A DNA stretch of 64,000 bases, from assembly GCF_019429485.1 (NCBI RefSeq), contig NZ_JAHXZN010000003.1:186001-250000 (forward strand), written 5' to 3'. The notes below the pieces were generated by a model that was not told where the DNA came from, made no database searches, and saw only the letters and a list, made by a program, of their open reading frames with translations. This DNA comes from Sphingomonas citri. Its GTDB lineage: Bacteria > Pseudomonadota > Alphaproteobacteria > Sphingomonadales > Sphingomonadaceae. A program made the translations under genes and the position numbers. Below, in pieces: positions 18,765 to 28,321 of the stretch (positions are counted from its first letter, which is position 1; every line of letters begins with the position of its first letter).

Positions 18765-20087
18765 TTAAAGCCGCGTGAGCCGCGCGACGAAGAAGCCGTC
18801 GCAGCCGCCCACCGCCTCGACCGTTCCCGGCAGCGTCCGGACCCAGCCCTCGCTCGTCGGAGCGACGCCTTGCGGCAGCTCGGCTTGGGTCGGCGGGGCC
18901 AGCGCGAAGTCGCCGCGCGCGGCGAGGAAGCGCGTCAGCTGCGCCTCGCCCTCGGCCGGCTCGAGCGAGCAGGTGGCGTAGACCAACGTCCCGCCCGGCG
19001 CGACCCAGTCGGCGGCGCGGTCGAGGATACGCGTCTGCAGCTCGGCCATCTCGGCGATCGTGGCGTCGCCGGCGCGGTGGAGCACGTCGGGGTGGCGGCG
19101 GAAGATGCCGGTGGCGCTGCACGGCGCGTCGACCAGCACCGCCTGGGCCGGCGCGCCGGGCGACCAGTCGAGCACGTCGGCCAGCGCGATGTCATAGGCG
19201 AGCCCGATACGATCGCGATTGTCGCGAAGTCGCGCCGCGCGACTCTCCGACACGTCCACCGCGGTGACGGCATAGCCCGCCGCGGCGAGCTGGAGCGTCT
19301 TACCGCCCGGCGCGGCGCACAGGTCGAGCGCGCGCGCTCCCGGCGCCGCGCCGGTGGCGAGCAGTCGGGCGGGGATCGAGGCGGCGAGGTCCTGCACCCA
19401 CCAGGCGCCTTCGGCATAGCCGGGCAGCTCGCTCACCGCCCCGGCGCCGGCGGGCAGGCGGACATGGCCGGGGGCGAGGCTGGTGCCGCCGAGCCGCTCG
19501 ACCCAGTCGGCGGTCGTGCCGGGGTCACGCAAGGTGAGGTCGAGCGGTGGCGGCGCGGCGATCGCGCGCGCCGCGGCGGCGACAGCCTCCTCGCCCCAGT
19601 ACGCGCGCCAGCGCTCCGCCACCGCGGGGAGCAAGCTCGGCACCTCGGATAGCGTCGCGCCGCCGCGCATCAGCGTGCCGAACACACCGTGGACCAGTCG
19701 CTTGGGGCCGCCGTCGACCAGCGGCAGCACCGTGGCGATCGCGGCGTGCGGCGGCGTGCCCAGCGCGAGTGCCTGGACCAAGGCGACGCGCAGCACGAAG
19801 CGCGCTTTGGCGTCGTCGGGCAGGCGCTGGCGCGTCGCCGAGTCGATCAGCGCGTCGAGGTCGGGCAGACGGCGCAGCGTCTCGGCGGCGATGGCGTGGG
19901 CGAGGCCGCGGTCGGGGCCGCCGGGCAGCGCGCGCGTAGCGAGCGCGAGCGCGGACTCGAGCGGCTCGCCGCGGCGGAGCACCGCGTCGAGCAGGCGCAG
20001 CGCGGCGCGGCGGGTGGCAGTGCCGAGCGGGTCGGGGCCGCGGGCGGGGCGGGAGGGCTTGGCGGGCCGGGCGGCGGGGCGCGCCAT
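18765..20087 (-). CDS. RsmB/NOL1-type 16S rRNA (cytosine-C5) methyltransferase
   Basis: A 440-residue SAM-dependent RNA m5C methyltransferase. The N-terminal 130 residues form a NusB-like RNA-binding domain. The catalytic domain has the SAM site [11 protein letters not shown], the DAPCSATG motif and the nucleophile Cys in [12 protein letters not shown]. It would modify 16S rRNA as RsmB (Fmu/Sun) does. The ATG at 20087 was chosen because upstream extension lacks homology and overlaps the divergent DUF1674 promoter region. It leads the rpe-heparinase operon. Confidence 0.9.
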   Translation of the reverse strand: MARPAARPAKPSRPARGPDPLGTATRRAALRLLDAVLRRGEPLESALALATRALPGGPDRGLAHAIAAETLRRLPDLDALIDSATRQRLPDDAKARFVLRVALVQALALGTPPHAAIATVLPLVDGGPKRLVHGVFGTLMRGGATLSEVPSLLPAVAERWRAYWGEEAVAAAARAIAAPPPLDLTLRDPGTTADWVERLGGTSLAPGHVRLPAGAGAVSELPGYAEGAWWVQDLAASIPARLLATGAAPGARALDLCAAPGGKTLQLAAAGYAVTAVDVSESRAARLRDNRDRIGLAYDIALADVLDWSPGAPAQAVLVDAPCSATGIFRRHPDVLHRAGDATIAEMAELQTRILDRAADWVAPGGTLVYATCSLEPAEGEAQLTRFLAARGDFALAPPTQAELPQGVAPTSEGWVRTLPGTVEAVGGCDGFFVARLTRL

Positions 20088-20174
20088 GATCAGCGCGGCG
20101 CGCGCGGGTTGAAGCGGGTCATGCCCGCGCATATGTCCCTGTCGACGCGAGCGATCAATCGGAAGGACGTCCGC

Positions 20175-20336
20175 ATGGGCCAGCGCCCCGACCACGTGAA
20201 GCCGCCGGCGCACCTCAGCCCCAACCCGCCGGTGCCCGCCCCGGAGCCGCTCGACCGGCCCTCCCAGGACCCGCTCGGCCGCGACCCGGTGCGCTATGGC
20301 GACTGGGAGCGCGACGGCATCGCGATTGACTTCTGA
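20175..20336 (+). CDS. DUF1674 protein, SDHAF4-like
   Basis: A 53-residue protein ending in GRDPVRYGDWERDGIAIDF, the hallmark of DUF1674. The mitochondrial relative SDHAF4 assists flavinylated SdhA during succinate dehydrogenase assembly. The ATG at 20175 follows a GGAAGGA box; the longer in-frame start at 20133 is less well supported. It is divergent from rsmB by 87 nt and convergent with the TonB receptor. No sdh genes are in the window, so the role is from family knowledge. Confidence 0.85.
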   Translation: MGQRPDHVKPPAHLSPNPPVPAPEPLDRPSQDPLGRDPVRYGDWERDGIAIDF

Positions 20337-20345
20337 GGCCTTGAG

Positions 20346-22415
20346 TCAGTCGTTGAGCCGCAAGGTCAACAGGAGGGTGCGCGGCGCGCCGGGCAGGTTG
20401 AGCAGCGGCGAGGTGCCGTGCCCGGCGACGATGTAGCGCGTGTCGCCGAGATTATAGCCGTTCAGCTGCACGCGCGCCGGACCGATGCGGCACCAAGCCG
20501 TCACGTCGGCGGTGACGTAATGCGGCAGTACCGTCGTGTTGGCCGGGGCGGCCCAGCGGTCGCCGACATAGTTCAGCCCACCGCCGACGCCAAACCAGTC
20601 GGCCACGCTCCCGGTTACGAAGACATTGGCGGCGTGACGCGGGGTGATCGTCGCGCGCTTGCCCACGAAGGCGGGGTTGGCGGAGGCGGTGACCCGCGCG
20701 TCGAGGTAGGAATAGCCGGCGATCGCGTGGAGCCCCGCGGGGAGGTCGAGCTGTCCGGAGAGCTCTAGCCCGCGCGTGCGCTGCGTGCCGATCGGCAGGA
20801 GCGTGATCGGCTCCGCCGGGTCGGCGCCCTTGATCCCGGTGCGACGCAGTATGAACCCCGCCGTCTGGAGCGCGAGCCGACCGCCGAGCAGCGTGTATTT
20901 GGCGCCGACCTCGCGGTTGACGGTCTGCTCGGGCGCGAGCTCGGCGTTGTTGGCGGCCAGCGCGAAGGTCTCGGCGGAGGGCTGGAAGCTGCGGCTCCAC
21001 GCGACGTGATAGGATTGCGCCGGGTCGGGCTGGAGCACCAGCCCGGCGCGCGGGCTCCAGGTGCGGTCGAGCCGCGCGAGATTGGGTTGACCGGGCAGCA
21101 GCTGGCGCGTGCGCTGCGTGAACCAATCGTGCCGCGCGCCGATCAGCGCCTTCACCCCGTGGCCGAGATCGGCGAGATCCTGAAGGTACAGCGCCTGGGT
21201 CTCGAGCGTGGTGCTGGTGCGCGCGCTCAGCGCGGTAAAGCTGGCGTTGTCCATGACTGGCAGCACCGGGTCGAACAATGCGGTGCGTGCGACCACGCGG
21301 TGCGCGTAGGTGCTCGCGTCCTTCAGCTGGCGCGCCGCTTCGTAGCCGTAAAGCAACTGGTGCTGCGTGCCGGCGAGCGCGAGCGTCTGGGTCACCTCGG
21401 CCTGGTTGGACCAGCCCTCCTCGCGCCGACCGATCCGATTGTGGCGCAGCGTTACGGTGAGGGTCCCGGGATCGACCGCGTCGGGCAGCGTGCCGTGGCG
21501 CTCGAGCGTATAATCATAGTGGCGAAAGCCGTCGCGGAAACGCAGCTCGTCAGTCACGACATGTTCGACCACAGCGGTCTGCGACAGCACCTGGCTCTGC
21601 GTGCTATCGGCGTCGCGCGCGTTGGCGGCGCCGTAATAGCTGCGCGCCGGCACGTCGACGGGGCGGCCGTTCAGCGCGGGGATACCCATGTCCATCAGCC
21701 GGCGATCGCGGACATAATCGGCGACGGCGTAGAGGCTGGTCGACCCGCCTTGTACGAGCAGCGAGGGCGCCAGCGCGACACGACGCAGGAACTGCTGCTC
21801 GCGATAGCTGTCGCTGTCCTCATACGCACCGGTGAGGCGCAGGCCGACCGCGCTCGCCGCAATGTAGCGGCCCAGGTCCCACTCGGCGCGCCGGTGGCCG
21901 AAGCTGCCGCCGGTGAGCGTGGCGGAAGTGACGTCGACGTCGGGGCGCTTGAGCACGCGGTTGATCAGTCCGCCCGACGAGCCGCGCCCGTACAATACCG
22001 CGGCGGGCCCCTTGATCACCTCTACACGCTCGGTGTTCGAGAGGTCGCGGAAGTAGAGGGCGTCGTCGCGGAAGCCGTTGACATATTGGTCGGCGATCGC
22101 GCTGAAGCCGCGGATCGTGACTTGGTCGCGCTGGCCGTCGCCGGTGGAGAAGCCGACGCCGGGCACGTTTTTGAGCGCGTCCTGCAACGACAGCGCACGC
22201 TGATCGCGCAGCACGGCGGCGGTGATGACGGCGACCGACTGCGGCAGGTCGCGCAACGGAGCCACGGTCTTCGCCGCGGCGGTGTCGGCCCGGCCGTAGC
22301 CGTCGCGCTTGCCGGTGACGACCACGTCGTCATCGCCGCCTGGCTCGCCGGCTATCGCGGCGTTGCTCGCTGCGGACAACGATATGATCAGGGCCGTCGC
22401 CCACGACGTGCGCAT
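20346..22415 (-). CDS. TonB-dependent siderophore receptor
   Basis: A 689-residue outer-membrane beta-barrel receptor. The signal peptide (MRTSWATALIISLSAASNA) is followed by a TonB-box region around DDVVVTG. The plug domain has TVAPLRDLPQSVAVITAAVL, VTIRGFSAIADQYVNGFRDD and VEVIKGPAAVLYGRGSSGG. The barrel ends in LLLTLRLND. The plug sequence is of the FhuA/FpvA ferric-siderophore type without an N-terminal signalling extension, so no ECF-sigma cascade is expected. The start was set by the signal peptide. A dyad resembling a Fur-type operator lies 56-79 nt upstream. Iron-siderophore uptake is inferred from family. Confidence 0.92.
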   Translation of the reverse strand: MRTSWATALIISLSAASNAAIAGEPGGDDDVVVTGKRDGYGRADTAAAKTVAPLRDLPQSVAVITAAVLRDQRALSLQDALKNVPGVGFSTGDGQRDQVTIRGFSAIADQYVNGFRDDALYFRDLSNTERVEVIKGPAAVLYGRGSSGGLINRVLKRPDVDVTSATLTGGSFGHRRAEWDLGRYIAASAVGLRLTGAYEDSDSYREQQFLRRVALAPSLLVQGGSTSLYAVADYVRDRRLMDMGIPALNGRPVDVPARSYYGAANARDADSTQSQVLSQTAVVEHVVTDELRFRDGFRHYDYTLERHGTLPDAVDPGTLTVTLRHNRIGRREEGWSNQAEVTQTLALAGTQHQLLYGYEAARQLKDASTYAHRVVARTALFDPVLPVMDNASFTALSARTSTTLETQALYLQDLADLGHGVKALIGARHDWFTQRTRQLLPGQPNLARLDRTWSPRAGLVLQPDPAQSYHVAWSRSFQPSAETFALAANNAELAPEQTVNREVGAKYTLLGGRLALQTAGFILRRTGIKGADPAEPITLLPIGTQRTRGLELSGQLDLPAGLHAIAGYSYLDARVTASANPAFVGKRATITPRHAANVFVTGSVADWFGVGGGLNYVGDRWAAPANTTVLPHYVTADVTAWCRIGPARVQLNGYNLGDTRYIVAGHGTSPLLNLPGAPRTLLLTLRLND

Positions 22416-22470
22416 CGATGATCCTCTGTGTCGCCGCCTCGGCGCAAATCCGTACGTCCACGCCCTGCAA

Positions 22471-22494
22471 CTAATGCGTGTCAATCGCAGCTAG
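22471..22494 (-). promoter_or_regulatory. Candidate Fur-type operator upstream of TonB receptor 1
   Basis: CTAATGC-N9-GCAGCTAG lies upstream of the receptor start, flanked by an outer TGCAAC / GTTGCA pair. The same CTAATGC half-site with the same 9-nt spacing recurs upstream of the second TonB receptor at 25989-26023. The region is AT-rich relative to its surroundings. The regulator identity is inference. Confidence 0.5.
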
Positions 22495-22594
22495 GTTGCA
22501 GAAGACCCGTTTCGGTGACCAGTTCGTCAGCCGCACGCGCGTAAACATGCACAAACAGCTTTGAACATGTGCGAGAAGGACGTAGAAAGCGTGC

Positions 22595-23368
22595 ATGAAC
22601 AATGATCTTTCGGAACAAAGGCGGGAGACGATCGCGTCTCGCCTGATGGCGGGCCAACCCGTTGTCGCCGCGTCGCTGGCGACCGAGTTCTCGGTGTCAG
22701 AGGACGCGATCCGACGCGACCTGCGCGCGCTCGCCGCGGAGGGTCGGTGCCGCCGCGTCTACGGCGGCGCGCTCCCGATCACCGCGGCCACCCGACCGCT
22801 CGCGGCGCGCGCGGACGAGGCGACGGCGGGCAAGCGCGCGCTGGCCCGCGCCGCGGCCGAGACGATCAGGCCGGGCGAGCGGATCTTCCTCGACGCGGGC
22901 AGTACCCATCTCGCGCTGGTCGAGATGCTGCCGGACCAGGCCGACCTCACGCTGGTCACCAACGCGCCCGACATCGCCGCGGCGGCGTTGCGGCGCGGCG
23001 ACCTGACGGTGCTGCTGCTCGGCGGCATGGTCGACCCAGCGGTCGGCGGCTGCGTCGACGCGGTCGCGGTGCAGGCCGTGGTGCAGTTGCGGCTGGACCG
23101 CGCCTTCGTCGGGGCCTGCGCGATCGCCGACGAGGGCGTCGCCGCCTTCCACCACGCCGACGCGAGCTTCAAGCGCGCGGTGATCGCACGCGCGGCGCAG
23201 GTGATCGTGCTCGCCACGACCGACAAGCTCGGTGCGGACGCTGGCTATCACGTCGCGCTGCCGGGCGAGGTAGCGCTGCTGGTGATCGAGGAGGCGACGA
23301 CCGCCGCGCAGCGTCGTGAACTCGATGCCGCCGGCTATGCGCGGCTGCTGATTGCCCCCCCGGCATGA
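22595..23368 (+). CDS. DeoR/GlpR-family transcriptional regulator
   Basis: A 257-residue repressor. The N-terminal DeoR helix-turn-helix (about 6-57) includes VSEDAIRRDLRALAAEGRCRRVYGGA. The C-terminal sugar-phosphate sensor domain begins KRALARAAAETIRPGERIFLDAGSTHLAL, the loop that binds phosphorylated ligands in this family. Its stop overlaps the MFS gene start (ATGA), so regulator and transporter are coupled. The upstream region contains two AACATG hexamers (22544-22549, 22564-22569) that might form an autoregulatory site. The ligand is probably a sugar phosphate, perhaps from fucose given the nearby fucosidase, but this is inference. Confidence 0.9.
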   Translation: MNNDLSEQRRETIASRLMAGQPVVAASLATEFSVSEDAIRRDLRALAAEGRCRRVYGGALPITAATRPLAARADEATAGKRALARAAAETIRPGERIFLDAGSTHLALVEMLPDQADLTLVTNAPDIAAAALRRGDLTVLLLGGMVDPAVGGCVDAVAVQAVVQLRLDRAFVGACAIADEGVAAFHHADASFKRAVIARAAQVIVLATTDKLGADAGYHVALPGEVALLVIEEATTAAQRRELDAAGYARLLIAPPA

Positions 23369-24504
23369 GCGCGACGCCCTCCGCCGACCGGCCCGCGACG
23401 CGGCTGGCGACTCGGCTCGCCTTCCTCGTCGCCGGCTTCGGTATCGCTTGCTGGGTACCGCTCGTGCCGCTCGCCAAGGCGCGGCTCGGCGTCGATGACG
23501 CCGGTCTCGGTCTGCTGCTGCTGTGCATCGGCGCGGGGTCGGTCGCGGCGATGGTGGCAACCGGGCCGCTCAGCGCGCGGCTCGGCAGCCGGCCGGTGAT
23601 CGTCGCGGGCGGGGTCGCGCTGGCCCTGCTGCTGCCGACGCTGGCCGTGGCCGCCACGCCGATCACGCTCGGCGTGCTGCTGCTGCTGTTCGGCGCCGCG
23701 CTCGGCTCGCTCGATGTGGCGATGAACATCCACGCCGTCGAGGTGGAGCGCGCCGCGGGGCGGCCGCTGATGTCCGGCTTCCACGCGCTGTTCAGCATCG
23801 GCGGCTTCGCCGGAGCCGCGCTGATGACGCTGCTGCTCAGCCGCGGGGTGGCGTCGCTCGCCGCCACGCTCGCCTGCGCGCTGCCGATGCTGGTGGCGAT
23901 GGCGGTGGCGACGCCGCGCCTGCTCGCCGTCCGCGCCGAGCCGGGACCGCTGTTCGCGCTGCCGCGCGGCATCGTGCTGCTGCTCGCGCTGCTGGCGATG
24001 GTGACCTTCCTGGTGGAGGGTGCGATGCTCGACTGGAGCGCGCTGCTGGTGGTGCAGCGGCGGCTCGCCCCCGCGGCGCAGGCGGGGCTGGGCTATATCC
24101 TGTTCGCCGCGGCGATGACCGCGGGTCGACTCGGCGGCGACGCTCTGGTGGCGCGGCTCGGTGACCGGCGCACCCTCGCCGCGGGCGGACTGCTCGCCTG
24201 CGTCGGTCTGGTGACGCTGCTGGCGCTGCCGGCACCGTTCGCGCTGGGCGGCTTCCTCCTGGTCGGCCTCGGTGCCTCGAATATCGTGCCGGTGCTGTTC
24301 CGCCGCGCCGGGGCGCAGCGCCGCATGCCGCCCGCGCTCGCGATCGGCGCGATCACCACGCTCGGCTACGCCGGCGTGCTGGTCGGGCCGGCGGGGATCG
24401 GCGTCGCCGCCGCGGCGGTGGGGTTGCCCGCCTCCTTCTGGGCGCTGGCCGCGCTGCTCGCGCTGGTGCCGCTCACCGCCCGGCGCGCGGCCGGCGAGGT
24501 TTGA
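23365..24504 (+). CDS. MFS transporter
   Basis: A 379-residue major facilitator with about 12 hydrophobic helices. The loop between helices 2 and 3 carries GPLSARLGSRPVI and the second half repeats it as ALVARLGDRRT, the family's conserved loop. Short loops and an ATG overlapping the DeoR stop support a two-gene operon. From family resemblance it is of the YbjJ/FucP-like sugar-transporter kind, but the substrate cannot be read. It converges on a GH29 fucosidase gene 9 nt downstream, making L-fucose or another monosaccharide a plausible cargo. Confidence 0.85.
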   Translation: MSATPSADRPATRLATRLAFLVAGFGIACWVPLVPLAKARLGVDDAGLGLLLLCIGAGSVAAMVATGPLSARLGSRPVIVAGGVALALLLPTLAVAATPITLGVLLLLFGAALGSLDVAMNIHAVEVERAAGRPLMSGFHALFSIGGFAGAALMTLLLSRGVASLAATLACALPMLVAMAVATPRLLAVRAEPGPLFALPRGIVLLLALLAMVTFLVEGAMLDWSALLVVQRRLAPAAQAGLGYILFAAAMTAGRLGGDALVARLGDRRTLAAGGLLACVGLVTLLALPAPFALGGFLLVGLGASNIVPVLFRRAGAQRRMPPALAIGAITTLGYAGVLVGPAGIGVAAAAVGLPASFWALAALLALVPLTARRAAGEV

Positions 24505-24513
24505 GGCGGCCGC

Positions 24514-25899
24514 TCAGCGCCGTATTTGGAGCGCCACCACCTGGTCCCAGGCGGCGCCCAGCGGCGGCAGGCCGGCGAGCTCGACCGCACCGTTTCGCGC
24601 GGTGACCGTCACCGCCGCGCCGCCGTCGAGCAGCCGCGCCGAGCGTACCTTCGCTGTCAGCGGCAGCCGCACGCGCCCGTCGTGCGCGCGCAGCAGGTGG
24701 ACGTAGACGGTGTCGCCACGCTGCGTGGTCACGCCATAGTCGCCGGGCGCGACCGGGCCGCCGCGCGTGCCGTAGATGCTCTCGCCGTGACGCTTCATCC
24801 ACTCGCCGATGGTATGGAAGGTGGCGAGGTTCTCGGGCTGGATCTCACCGTTGGGCATCGGCCCGGTGTTGAGCAGGAAATTGGCGTTCCGGCCGGCCGC
24901 GCCGACCATCGTACGCACCAAGGTCTCGGCCGACTTGTAGTTGTCGTCCACCAGGTTGAAGCCCCAGCTGCCGTTCATCGTCTCGGCCATCTCGAGCGGC
25001 AGCCGCCCGATCGTCGCCTTGTCGCCGTTGAACCCCATCGTGTTCTCGCCCGGCAGGTCGCGCTCGAAGGTCTGGTAATCCTCGCCCGGGAAGGGCGCGT
25101 GGTGGTGGTTGTTGACGATCAGCGCGGCCGGCTGGAGCGAGTGGATCAGCGCGTAGGTGCGGTCGAGCCGCCAGCGGTCGCGCAGCGCGGTCTTCTCCTG
25201 GTCCCACCAGCCGTCGAACCAGATCCCGCCGATCGGGCCATATTGCGTCAGCAGCTCGCGCAGCTGCGCGTCCTGATAGTCGAGGTATCGCTCCCAGTCG
25301 CCCGCTTCGGGGCGCCCGGTGGTGTGCCCGGTACGACCGCGCGGAAAATAGTCGGGATTGTGCCAGTCGAGCTGCGAGTAATAGAAGAACAGCTTCACGC
25401 CCTGGCGCCGGCAGGCCGCGGCGAGCTCGGCGATCGGGTCGCGTTTGAACGGCGTCGCATCGACGACATTGTAGCGCGACACCTTGCTGCCGAACATGGC
25501 GAAGCCGTCATGGTGCTTGCTGGTGATGACGATGTAGCGCGCGCCCGCGTCCTTGAAGGAGCGCACCCAGGCGTCGGCGTCGAAACGGGTCGGGTTGAAA
25601 AAATGCGCGAGCCGCTCGTACTTCGCGGCGGGGATCTTGTTCTCCTGCATGATCCACTCGGCCAGCCCGGGCGAGCCGCTGCCGCCGAGCTCGCTGTAGA
25701 GCCCCCAGTGGAGGAACACGCCGAACTTGGCGTCCTGGAACCAGGTCCGAGCGGCGAGATTGGCGGCCGCGGGCGTGTAGGTGGATGCGGCGGGGGGCGG
25801 GGCGGGGGTGGACTGCGCGGACACGCCGATCGGTGATGCCAGCGCCGCCATGATCGCCGCTGCGACGACCGCGCTGCGGCCCCTCGGACTCCATTCCAT
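24514..25899 (-). CDS. Alpha-L-fucosidase, GH29
   Basis: A 461-residue exported glycosidase. The signal peptide runs to about residue 29. The catalytic barrel shows FGVFLHWGLYS (H64), ITSKHHDGFAMF (H129/H130), FYYSQLDWH, and the nucleophile D229 in GGIWFDGWWD, all GH29 hallmarks. A C-terminal beta-sandwich follows (about 370-461). It would release terminal L-fucose from glycans in the periplasm. It is convergent with the DeoR-MFS operon, and its upstream gap holds a dyad oriented toward the second TonB receptor. No downstream fucose catabolic genes are present in the window. Confidence 0.93.
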   Translation of the reverse strand: MEWSPRGRSAVVAAAIMAALASPIGVSAQSTPAPPPAASTYTPAAANLAARTWFQDAKFGVFLHWGLYSELGGSGSPGLAEWIMQENKIPAAKYERLAHFFNPTRFDADAWVRSFKDAGARYIVITSKHHDGFAMFGSKVSRYNVVDATPFKRDPIAELAAACRRQGVKLFFYYSQLDWHNPDYFPRGRTGHTTGRPEAGDWERYLDYQDAQLRELLTQYGPIGGIWFDGWWDQEKTALRDRWRLDRTYALIHSLQPAALIVNNHHHAPFPGEDYQTFERDLPGENTMGFNGDKATIGRLPLEMAETMNGSWGFNLVDDNYKSAETLVRTMVGAAGRNANFLLNTGPMPNGEIQPENLATFHTIGEWMKRHGESIYGTRGGPVAPGDYGVTTQRGDTVYVHLLRAHDGRVRLPLTAKVRSARLLDGGAAVTVTARNGAVELAGLPPLGAAWDQVVALQIRR

Positions 25900-26197
25900 A
25901 ACAGACGCCCTCTCCGACGTGTTCGTCTTCGCGACGAGCGTAGCATAGCGATGCGGCGGCGCCAGTGACCAACGTGCACAATCGCCGGCTCAGACTAATG
26001 CGACCGACTTGCATTAGCTTGAGATGGTGTCTATCGCGCCGGGAAGGATCAGCGGCTCAACCCTCAGCTTTTATCCCGCGAACGCGGGAATCCGCGGCCC
26101 AGCAGGCCACAGCCGGCAACGCTCAGGGCTGCTGCGCCCCCGCGCGCGGGAGCACGGAGGAGATGGCCGAGCAGTTGATCCACGGGAGGGGACGGGG
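25900..26197. other. Divergent intergenic region, fucosidase / TonB receptor 2
   Basis: This 298-nt gap holds the 35-bp dyad at 25989-26023, then a short CCCGCG-AA-CGCGGG hairpin (26077-26090) within GC-rich sequence, and a GGGAGGGG purine run just before the receptor ATG. No ORF of its own is supported. The receptor transcript would have an untranslated leader of up to about 170 nt. Confidence 0.6.
25989..26023 (+). promoter_or_regulatory. Candidate Fur-type operator upstream of TonB receptor 2
   Basis: A 35-bp dyad with the perfect core CTAATGC-N9-GCATTAG. It extends outward to 13-nt arms differing at two positions (CTCA...TGAG ends). It shares half-site and spacing with 22471-22494. AT-rich dyads of this kind upstream of siderophore receptors are usually Fur or Irr/Zur operators; here the assignment is by analogy. 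Confidence 0.55.
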
Positions 26198-28321
26198 ATG
26201 CGGATCACTTGGGGAGTGTTGGCGGGCCTGTGCGCCTCGGGCGCGAGTGCGCAGCTGCCGGGCGAGTCCGCATCGGCGAGTGACGCGCGCGGCGAGGTCG
26301 TCGTCACCGCTGCGCGCACCGTCCTCCCCGCGAGCGCGCTGCCGCTGACCGTCGACGTGATCGATCGCGAGACACTGTCGCGGCAGGTCGCGGTGTCGGG
26401 CTCGGTGGTCGACGCGGTGTCGGCGCTGCTGCCGGCGTTCTCGCCAACGCGCGAGAAGATCACCGGCGTCGGCGAGACGCTGCGCGGCCGCTCGCCACTC
26501 TACGCGATCAACGGCATCCCGCAGACCACGCCGATCCGCGACGGCGCGCGCGACGGCTACACGATCGACCCCTTCTTCATCGACCGCGTCGAGGTGATCT
26601 ACGGCTCGAACGCGCTCCAGGGCATCGGCGCGACCGGCGGCGTGGTCAACCAGGTGACGGTGCGCGCGCCCGAGCGCGACGGCTGGAGCGGGCGCACGCT
26701 GGTGCAGGGCAACGCGGGGGACGATCTCTCGGGCGAGTCGCTCGGCGGCAAGCTCGGCGCGCTGGTGAGCTATCGCGCCGGGCGCGTCGACGCGACCGCC
26801 GGGGCCGCGTTCGAGCGGCGCGGCGCCTTTCTCGACGGGCGCGGGCGCCGCGTCGGCTATGACGGCAACCAGAGCGAGATCCAGGACACCGACACGCTCT
26901 CCTTCTTCGCGCGCGCCGGCGTGGCGCTGAGCGACAGCGCGCGGCTGGAAGTGGTGGCGAGCCGCTTCCATCTCGAGGGGCGCGACCATTATGTCCCGGT
27001 CGAGGGCGATCGCGCCACGGGCGTGCCCGCGACGACGCGGCGCGGCTCGACTCCGGGACAGCCCTCTACTGGCGTCGCGCAGATGGTCTCGGCCTCGCTC
27101 ACCGACGGTGCGCTGGCGGGAGGCGCCTTCACGCTGCAGGGCTTCTACAACCGCACCAGCGACACGTTCGCGGGCGGCGTGCTCGCGACCTTCCAGGACG
27201 CCGCGATCGCGCCGGTCGGCACCTTGTTCGACCAGTCGCGCAACGTCTCGCGCAAGCTCGGCGGCAAGCTGAGCTACGAGCGCGCGGTGCCCGGCTGGCA
27301 GGCGCTGACGCTCACCGCCGGGTTCGACGCTTTGGTCGACCGCACCGCGCAGACGCTGGTGCAGACGCAGCGCGCGTGGGTGCCGCGGACCGACTTCCGC
27401 AGCCTCGCGCCGTTCGCGCAGGGCAACCTCAGGTTGGCGGACGGCCTGGTGCGTCTCGCCGGCGGCGTGCGCTACGAGAATGTCCGGCTCGACGTGCCCG
27501 ATTACACCACGCTGGCGACCTCGGGTGCGCGCCGCGTCACCGGCGGCTCGCCCGCGTTCGAGCGCGCGCTATGGAACGGCGGCGTCGTGCTCGAGCCCGC
27601 CGCGGGTATCCGCGCCTATGGCAGCTACGCCGAGGGCTATACGATCGCCGACATCGGACGCGTGCTGCGCGCGGTGAACCAGCCGAATGTCCGGATCGAC
27701 GACTTCCTCGACCTCACCCCGGTGATCTCGAACAATCGCGAGGTCGGCGTCGAGCTCAAGCGCGGCCCGCTCACCGCGAGCAGCACCTATTATTGGTCGT
27801 CGAGCGAGGCGGGCTCGGTGCTGGTGCGTGGCGACGACGGCATCTTCAACGTGGTGCGCCAACCGATCGACATCCAGGGGCTGGAGCTCAACCTCGACAC
27901 GCTCACCCCGCTTCCCGGGCTCAACGTCGCACTCGGCTACAGCCACGTCACCGGCCGCACCGACACGAACGGGGACGGCCGGCTCGACGCCGACCTCGAC
28001 GGCGCCAACATCTCGCCCGACCGGCTCAACCTCAGCGCCGACTATCGCGCCGGGCGCTTCAGCGCGCGGGTACAGGGGCGCTATTATCTGTCGCGCCGCT
28101 TCCAGGGCCAGCCGATCGCGAACGACTTCGGCGGCTACCGCCTGTTTGACGCCTATCTCGCCTATGACGCGCCGGTCGGGCGGCTGATGCTGAGCGTGCA
28201 GAACCTCGGCAACACCGACTACGTCACCTACTACAGCGACACGCAGGGACCGACCGACAACGCGCGCTTCTATACCGGCCGCGGGCGCAACGCGACGTTG
28301 AGCTGGCAGACGAGCTTCTGA
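26198..28321 (+). CDS. TonB-dependent receptor
   Basis: A 707-residue outer-membrane receptor with a signal peptide (MRITWGVLAGLCASGASA). The TonB box region is GEVVVTAART. The plug motif is VEVIYGSNALQGIGATGGVVNQVT, and the barrel ends RGRNATLSWQTSF with a terminal Phe. It resembles FecA/IutA-like ferric-complex receptors. The ATG at 26198 is preceded by a strong purine box; longer in-frame starts upstream lie in the leader. Its stop overlaps the start of a PepSY membrane protein (TGATG), forming a two-gene import unit. Confidence 0.92.
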   Translation: MRITWGVLAGLCASGASAQLPGESASASDARGEVVVTAARTVLPASALPLTVDVIDRETLSRQVAVSGSVVDAVSALLPAFSPTREKITGVGETLRGRSPLYAINGIPQTTPIRDGARDGYTIDPFFIDRVEVIYGSNALQGIGATGGVVNQVTVRAPERDGWSGRTLVQGNAGDDLSGESLGGKLGALVSYRAGRVDATAGAAFERRGAFLDGRGRRVGYDGNQSEIQDTDTLSFFARAGVALSDSARLEVVASRFHLEGRDHYVPVEGDRATGVPATTRRGSTPGQPSTGVAQMVSASLTDGALAGGAFTLQGFYNRTSDTFAGGVLATFQDAAIAPVGTLFDQSRNVSRKLGGKLSYERAVPGWQALTLTAGFDALVDRTAQTLVQTQRAWVPRTDFRSLAPFAQGNLRLADGLVRLAGGVRYENVRLDVPDYTTLATSGARRVTGGSPAFERALWNGGVVLEPAAGIRAYGSYAEGYTIADIGRVLRAVNQPNVRIDDFLDLTPVISNNREVGVELKRGPLTASSTYYWSSSEAGSVLVRGDDGIFNVVRQPIDIQGLELNLDTLTPLPGLNVALGYSHVTGRTDTNGDGRLDADLDGANISPDRLNLSADYRAGRFSARVQGRYYLSRRFQGQPIANDFGGYRLFDAYLAYDAPVGRLMLSVQNLGNTDYVTYYSDTQGPTDNARFYTGRGRNATLSWQTSF

